The position numbers and the translations under genes are program-made. Shown here piece after piece: positions 7,728 through 10,106 of a stretch of 10,106 bases of DNA; within the stretch, counting starts at the first letter, position 1; each line of letters starts with the position of its first letter. The notes beneath the pieces were generated by a model. That model was not told the DNA's origin. It saw nothing but the letters and a program-made list of their open reading frames with translations, and did no database searches. Source of the DNA: Chitinophagaceae bacterium (GTDB taxonomy: Bacteria > Bacteroidota > Bacteroidia > Chitinophagales > Chitinophagaceae); contig DMRT01000162.1 in the NCBI GenBank assembly GCA_003455235.1, forward strand, positions 1 to 10,106. Reading direction: 5' to 3'.

Positions 7728-8072
7728 TTAATTAGATGATCGTTTATTGTTGAGTACATTTTCGAGCTTGGCGATGAGTGCATTCCGGGAAGCCAGCCCG
7801 CTGACAAAGTCCACCACCACACCGTTTACATAAAACAGGATGGTGGGCATTTCCATTACACCCAGTTCCTTTTTCAGCTGCGGGGATTCTTCAATATCCA
7901 CCCGGTAAAAGGCAGCTGATCCGTTATACATCTGGGCCAGTTCTTTGTAGATCGGCACCATCATCTGGCAGGGCCCGCTCCAGTCGGCATAAAACTTCAC
8001 CACCTGTAATCCTGTTCCGTTCAGTACTTTTTCTGAAAAACTTTTTTTGTCTGTTACGTTCGTCATTGTCAT
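7728..8072 (-). CDS. Thioredoxin-like protein with SGPC active site
   Basis: This is a thioredoxin-fold protein of 114 residues from the chosen start, close to the usual 105-110. The fold is clear: VVKFYADWSGPCQMMVPI, then FYRVDIEESPQLKKELGV and EMPTILFYVNG with the cis-proline loop. The first, nucleophilic cysteine of the WCGPC motif is serine (Ser32-Gly-Pro-Cys35; codon AGC at 7979-7977), so normal dithiol-disulfide chemistry is not possible within this site. A longer frame opens at 8144, but its first 24 residues do not look like part of a thioredoxin. The ATG at 8072, preceded by AAATAAAAAA, fits the local leader style; 8066 is a second option. No signal peptide is present, so it should be cytoplasmic. 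It precedes the Crp/Fnr gene by 27 bases. Possible roles are a monothiol or structural thioredoxin-fold protein, or a chaperone-like partner. Confidence 0.88.
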   Translation of the reverse strand: MTMTNVTDKKSFSEKVLNGTGLQVVKFYADWSGPCQMMVPIYKELAQMYNGSAAFYRVDIEESPQLKKELGVMEMPTILFYVNGVVVDFVSGLASRNALIAKLENVLNNKRSSN

Positions 8073-8079
8073 TTTTTTA

Positions 8080-8103
8080 TTTGGCACAATTCTTATAGCC
8101 AAA
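8080..8103. promoter_or_regulatory. Inverted repeat TTTGGC-N12-GCCAAA just before thioredoxin-like gene
   Basis: Perfect 6-base arms (8080-8085 and 8098-8103) are separated by 12 bases and centred about 20 bases upstream of the chosen start at 8072. The position suits an operator or a 5' UTR stem that affects translation. The spacing does not match a standard Crp (TGTGA-N6-TCACA) or FNR box, so no binding protein is assigned. Confidence 0.3.
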
Positions 8104-8162
8104 CGGGATGCCAATCGAAAAAATGACTCACAAATTCCTATCAAATGCAGTACAGTAAAGGG

Positions 8163-8181
8163 TTTCAGAGGATGTCTGAAA
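8163..8181. promoter_or_regulatory. Inverted repeat TTTCAGA-N5-TCTGAAA
   Basis: Perfect 7-base arms (8163-8169 and 8175-8181) with a GGATG centre form a 19-base palindrome about 90 bases upstream of the thioredoxin-like start. This is a plausible binding site for a dimeric regulator such as the neighbouring Crp/Fnr protein, or an RNA hairpin in the leader. The assignment is inferred from symmetry and position only. Confidence 0.35.
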
Positions 8182-8222
8182 ATTACAACTGATCGGTTTT
8201 GGGAAAATTATTTCACGGTATT

Positions 8223-8248
8223 TTGGGAGATTCCCAATGGAATGGGAA
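8223..8248. promoter_or_regulatory. Overlapping TTGGGA/TCCCAA inverted repeats
   Basis: TTGGGA (8223-8228), TCCCAA (8232-8237) and TGGGAA (8243-8248) allow two mutually exclusive hairpins that share the middle segment. A fourth TTTTGGGA copy sits at 8197-8204, 24 bases before the one at 8221. The cluster could be an operator array or alternative RNA folds in a leader; nothing in the sequence decides between them. Confidence 0.25.
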
Positions 8249-8279
8249 GAGGGTGGCTGTATTTATTATCGAGGGTATG

Positions 8280-8311
8280 AAAAAAAGTGCCGCAGGAAAA
8301 TTCCTGCGGCA
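8280..8311 (-). terminator. Intrinsic (Rho-independent) terminator of the dehydrogenase/DM13/barrel unit
   Basis: An 11-bp perfect stem, TGCCGCAGGAA paired with TTCCTGCGGCA (8288-8298 and 8301-8311) around a 2-base centre, is followed on the minus strand by C and seven T residues (8286-8280). It begins about 32 bases after the stop of the short-chain dehydrogenase at 8344, where a terminator for that transcript is expected. No T-tract follows on the plus strand, so it is one-directional. Confidence 0.92.
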
Positions 8312-8343
8312 GCTGCTCATTAATCAAAACCAACTATTAAAAC

Positions 8344-9036
8344 TCAGGCGTTGTTGTACACTTTTATCAGGGGCTCACGCAAAACGGCTGCCGCTTCGGT
8401 ACAATAAAAATAAATAGCATCGGCAATGGCTTCCGGCTTTACCCAGTTGTCGAATTTGGCATCCGGCATCGACTTTCTGTTGGGGGGTGTATCGATGGTA
8501 CTGGGTACCACCAGGCTGGTTACCACATTATGCCCTTTTGCTTCATCATTCATCAGTTCAGCCAGCCGCACAACGAGTGACTTACCCAATCCGTAGGCTA
8601 CCATTCCCTTTCCATCTCTTGCACTCAGTCCGGGTTTAGAGCCGATGATAAAGATCCGCCCGTTGCCCTGCTGCATCATCTGCACAAAACAGGGCCGGGC
8701 CACGTTATAGGCTGTTTCAAAATTCAGTTTATATTGCTTGTATACATCTGCGGTTTTGGTATCGGCTATCTTACCCATGGCAAAACCACCTACCGTAAGC
8801 ACCGCTGCTTCCACACTGCCGTACCGGGTAATCACCTGCTGTACGAATGCGGCAGAGTCGTCTTCATTCATCAGGTCAACGATCACTTTCTCCAGCCGGG
8901 GATCTTGCACGTCAAAGGGAACCGGATCATTGGGAACCATGGTGCCTACCACGTTGTATCCTTCGGCCAGGAATTTTTTTACAACGGCCTGGCCCATATT
9001 ACCGGAAGCGCCGGTTACGATCACTGTTTTATTCAT
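8344..9036 (-). CDS. Short-chain dehydrogenase/reductase, dihydropteridine reductase-like
   Basis: This 230-residue protein has an N-terminal Rossmann motif VTGASGNMG (7-15) and a catalytic Tyr148-GLG-Lys152, with Ser133 (IIGSKPG) 15 residues before Tyr. The usual NNAG is replaced by LTVGGFAMG, and the C-terminal part contains DTPPNRKSMPDAKFDNW. Both features resemble quinoid dihydropteridine reductase (CVAGGWAGG and DTPMNRKSMPEADFSSW in the mammalian enzyme, from memory) more than typical 3-oxoacyl-ACP reductases. A reductase of a pterin- or quinone-like substrate with NAD(P)H is thus possible, but the substrate is not established and many Bacteroidota carry such SDRs without known function. 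It starts 15 bases after the DM13 lipoprotein stop and is the last gene before the terminator. Confidence 0.9.
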   Translation of the reverse strand: MNKTVIVTGASGNMGQAVVKKFLAEGYNVVGTMVPNDPVPFDVQDPRLEKVIVDLMNEDDSAAFVQQVITRYGSVEAAVLTVGGFAMGKIADTKTADVYKQYKLNFETAYNVARPCFVQMMQQGNGRIFIIGSKPGLSARDGKGMVAYGLGKSLVVRLAELMNDEAKGHNVVTSLVVPSTIDTPPNRKSMPDAKFDNWVKPEAIADAIYFYCTEAAAVLREPLIKVYNNA

Positions 9037-9051
9037 GATTAAATGATTTGG

Positions 9052-9474
9052 TTATTGCAGCAATGCCCATCCAAACAGGTGGTTGTATTGCCTGCAATGT
9101 ACCAATACATATTTATATTGGGTAAAGTCGGGCATGCCGCTGATGGGATATAACTGGTTGCCACCGGTGGCTTTCAGGGCACCCAGGTCGATAAAATTTA
9201 CCGGGAACATTTCTTTTGAAAGATACACCCGCAGGTCGGGGCCGTTGCTGCTGCTGAAGTTCATCAGCTTCAGTTCGTACACCGAACCGGTTTGCAGGAT
9301 CCGGGCCTGGCCGCTTACGCTTCCATAAGGCCCATTGCTGAATACGCCGGTCTGCACCGGCAGAGCCGTACTGTCGGCCATCTCATTCAAAACAATTGGC
9401 GGGGTGTTGTTCTTCTTACAGGATGCAAGTACAAGCAGCAGGCTGAAAACGAATAATAGAACTGTTTTTTTCAT
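9052..9474 (-). CDS. DM13-domain lipoprotein
   Basis: This 140-residue protein has a lipoprotein signal: MKK, a hydrophobic stretch and the lipobox LASC, with Cys19 as the lipidated residue and KK after it. The rest (about 45-140) is a DM13 domain, seen in GPYGSVSGQARIL, GPDLRVYLSKE, IDLGALKATGGNQLYPI and the terminal YKYVLVHCRQYNHLFGWALL. Cys127 in the last segment is the nearly invariant DM13 cysteine, for which a redox or electron-transfer role has been proposed in the literature. No Asp follows the lipidated Cys, so the E. coli inner-membrane retention rule does not apply; the final membrane is uncertain. It lies 17 bases downstream of the barrel protein gene and 15 upstream of the dehydrogenase, so all three are probably one transcript. 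Confidence 0.9.
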   Translation of the reverse strand: MKKTVLLFVFSLLLVLASCKKNNTPPIVLNEMADSTALPVQTGVFSNGPYGSVSGQARILQTGSVYELKLMNFSSSNGPDLRVYLSKEMFPVNFIDLGALKATGGNQLYPISGMPDFTQYKYVLVHCRQYNHLFGWALLQ

Positions 9475-9491
9475 ACGGTTTTATTTCACTT

Positions 9492-10100
9492 TTACATGCT
9501 CATTCTTGTTCCTACAAATAGTGAGAGTCCCTGCAATCTTGCGCCCTGTATCTCTACCGGCGACTGCCACCAGGAGGCGTCGAGGTAAATCGTTTGCAGG
9601 AATTTGATTTTTGTTTTATACCCGAACCTGCTGCCGGCCTTGCCGAATATCCCTCCCTGCCTTGTCACTTCCTGCCTGAAAACAACATCGTCTTTCATTA
9701 CCAGCCTCGGCTCGCCGATGTTTAAGTAGCCTCCTCCCGCATAAGGGGAAATAAGCCATTTGCGGCCGAAATAAATATTATAGCCACCGCTGATGGCGCC
9801 TTGTATCAGTGAACTGCTGGTGCGCTGGAACAGGTAAGGAGAACCATTGTCTAATTTCCGCTGATCGTACTTCAGGCTGTTGAAGTCAAGGGTGAGCTGT
9901 GCAAACCAGTTTGTTTTTCCGGTATACTCCAGGCCCGAATTAAATGCTACGGATGGATGAAGCACTTTGCTCAGCCCCCCGGGCGATTTAATCAACCCGA
10001 TCCCTGTTGTGAAAAGGAATTTGTTTTGTTGTGCAGAACAGGCTGCTGCAATGCTTATGGCCAGGGCAATAAGCAACCCTGTTTTTTTGTATCGTTTCAT
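9492..10100 (-). CDS. Outer-membrane beta-barrel-like exported protein, function unknown
   Basis: This 202-residue protein starts with a clear signal peptide (MKRYKKTGLLIALAISIAAACSAQQ), with likely cleavage after SAQ. Cys21 is in a weak lipobox context. The mature part alternates polar and hydrophobic residues in glycine- and aromatic-rich strands (FLFTTGIGLI, FNSGLEYTGKTNWFAQLTLDF, SGGYNIYFGRKWLISPYAGGGYLNIG, LQGLSLFVGTRM). This is typical of small 8-stranded porin-like or OmpA-type barrels of Bacteroidota. The family cannot be named from this alone. The start codon lies six bases from the right edge and carries a complete signal peptide, so the gene appears intact, but its promoter is outside the window. 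It is the first visible gene of the three-gene unit that ends at the terminator at 8280-8311. Confidence 0.75.
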   Translation of the reverse strand: MKRYKKTGLLIALAISIAAACSAQQNKFLFTTGIGLIKSPGGLSKVLHPSVAFNSGLEYTGKTNWFAQLTLDFNSLKYDQRKLDNGSPYLFQRTSSSLIQGAISGGYNIYFGRKWLISPYAGGGYLNIGEPRLVMKDDVVFRQEVTRQGGIFGKAGSRFGYKTKIKFLQTIYLDASWWQSPVEIQGARLQGLSLFVGTRMSM

Positions 10101-10106
10101 ATCACT

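Larger units (their letters stand above)
8073..8343. other. Intergenic region: terminator plus leader of the thioredoxin/Crp unit
   Basis: No credible gene is seen in these 271 bases on either strand; short frames crossing it lack recognisable protein features. It contains the terminator of the dehydrogenase unit on its right side and at least three inverted repeats between it and the thioredoxin-like gene. The promoter for the thioredoxin/Crp transcript must lie here if the terminator is efficient, but I could not find a convincing TTTG...TAnnTTTG pair on the minus strand. Confidence 0.7.

Noticed and set aside
8073..8144. N-terminal extension of the thioredoxin-like protein from an ATG at 8144
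   Set aside because: The 24 extra residues are not thioredoxin-like, overlap the TTTGGC/GCCAAA repeat, and a better start with an A-rich leader exists at 8072.
1..10106. CRISPR arrays, tRNA or rRNA genes, insertion sequences or attachment sites
   Set aside because: No regularly spaced repeats, no tRNA-like clover-leaf arms, no transposase motifs and no flanking duplications were seen on reading both strands.

Overview
The window looks like chromosome of a Bacteroidota bacterium, most likely a Chitinophagaceae-type organism. The reasons are AT-rich, A-rich leaders before start codons instead of Shine-Dalgarno sequences, a DM13 lipoprotein and a small outer-membrane barrel typical of the phylum, and protein families (MGH1/GH63-like glucosidase, GH57, Crp/Fnr with a TlpA-type redox protein) that commonly occur together there. 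This placement is an inference from composition and families; there is no rRNA or other marker gene. All ten recognisable genes lie on the minus strand and are read from right to left. One of them runs off the left edge.

Right part (about 8280-10106): a tight three-gene unit encodes an exported barrel-like protein, a DM13-domain lipoprotein and a short-chain dehydrogenase whose C-terminal half resembles quinoid dihydropteridine reductase. Gaps are 15-17 bases. It ends in a textbook intrinsic terminator with an 11-bp perfect stem and a T7 tract at 8280-8311.

Middle (about 7020-8280): a roughly 270-base intergenic stretch holds the terminator and several inverted repeats. It is followed by a thioredoxin-fold protein whose active site is SGPC rather than CGPC, and 27 bases later by a Crp/Fnr-family regulator without Fe-S cysteines or an obvious cAMP-phosphate arginine.

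Left part (1-6914): a glucan-degradation cluster in the order GH57 glycosidase, glucose 1-dehydrogenase, secreted TlpA-like redox protein, GH63/MGH1-like glucosidase, then (after a 90-base gap with a CACAAAGACA/TGTCTTTGTG palindrome) a glycogen-debranching amylo-1,6-glucosidase truncated by the window edge. The first four have gaps of 10-16 bases and are very probably one transcript.

Taken together, the left cluster suggests cytoplasmic hydrolysis of a glycogen-like alpha-glucan to free glucose, with direct NAD(P)+-linked oxidation of that glucose to gluconolactone, next to a Crp/Fnr regulator and two thioredoxin-fold proteins. No glycogen phosphorylase or glucokinase is visible in the window. 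The physiological linkage is inference from gene order. The most unusual details are the Cys-to-Ser change in the thioredoxin, and the loss of two normally conserved histidines in a GH57 protein that keeps its Glu/Asp catalytic pair.
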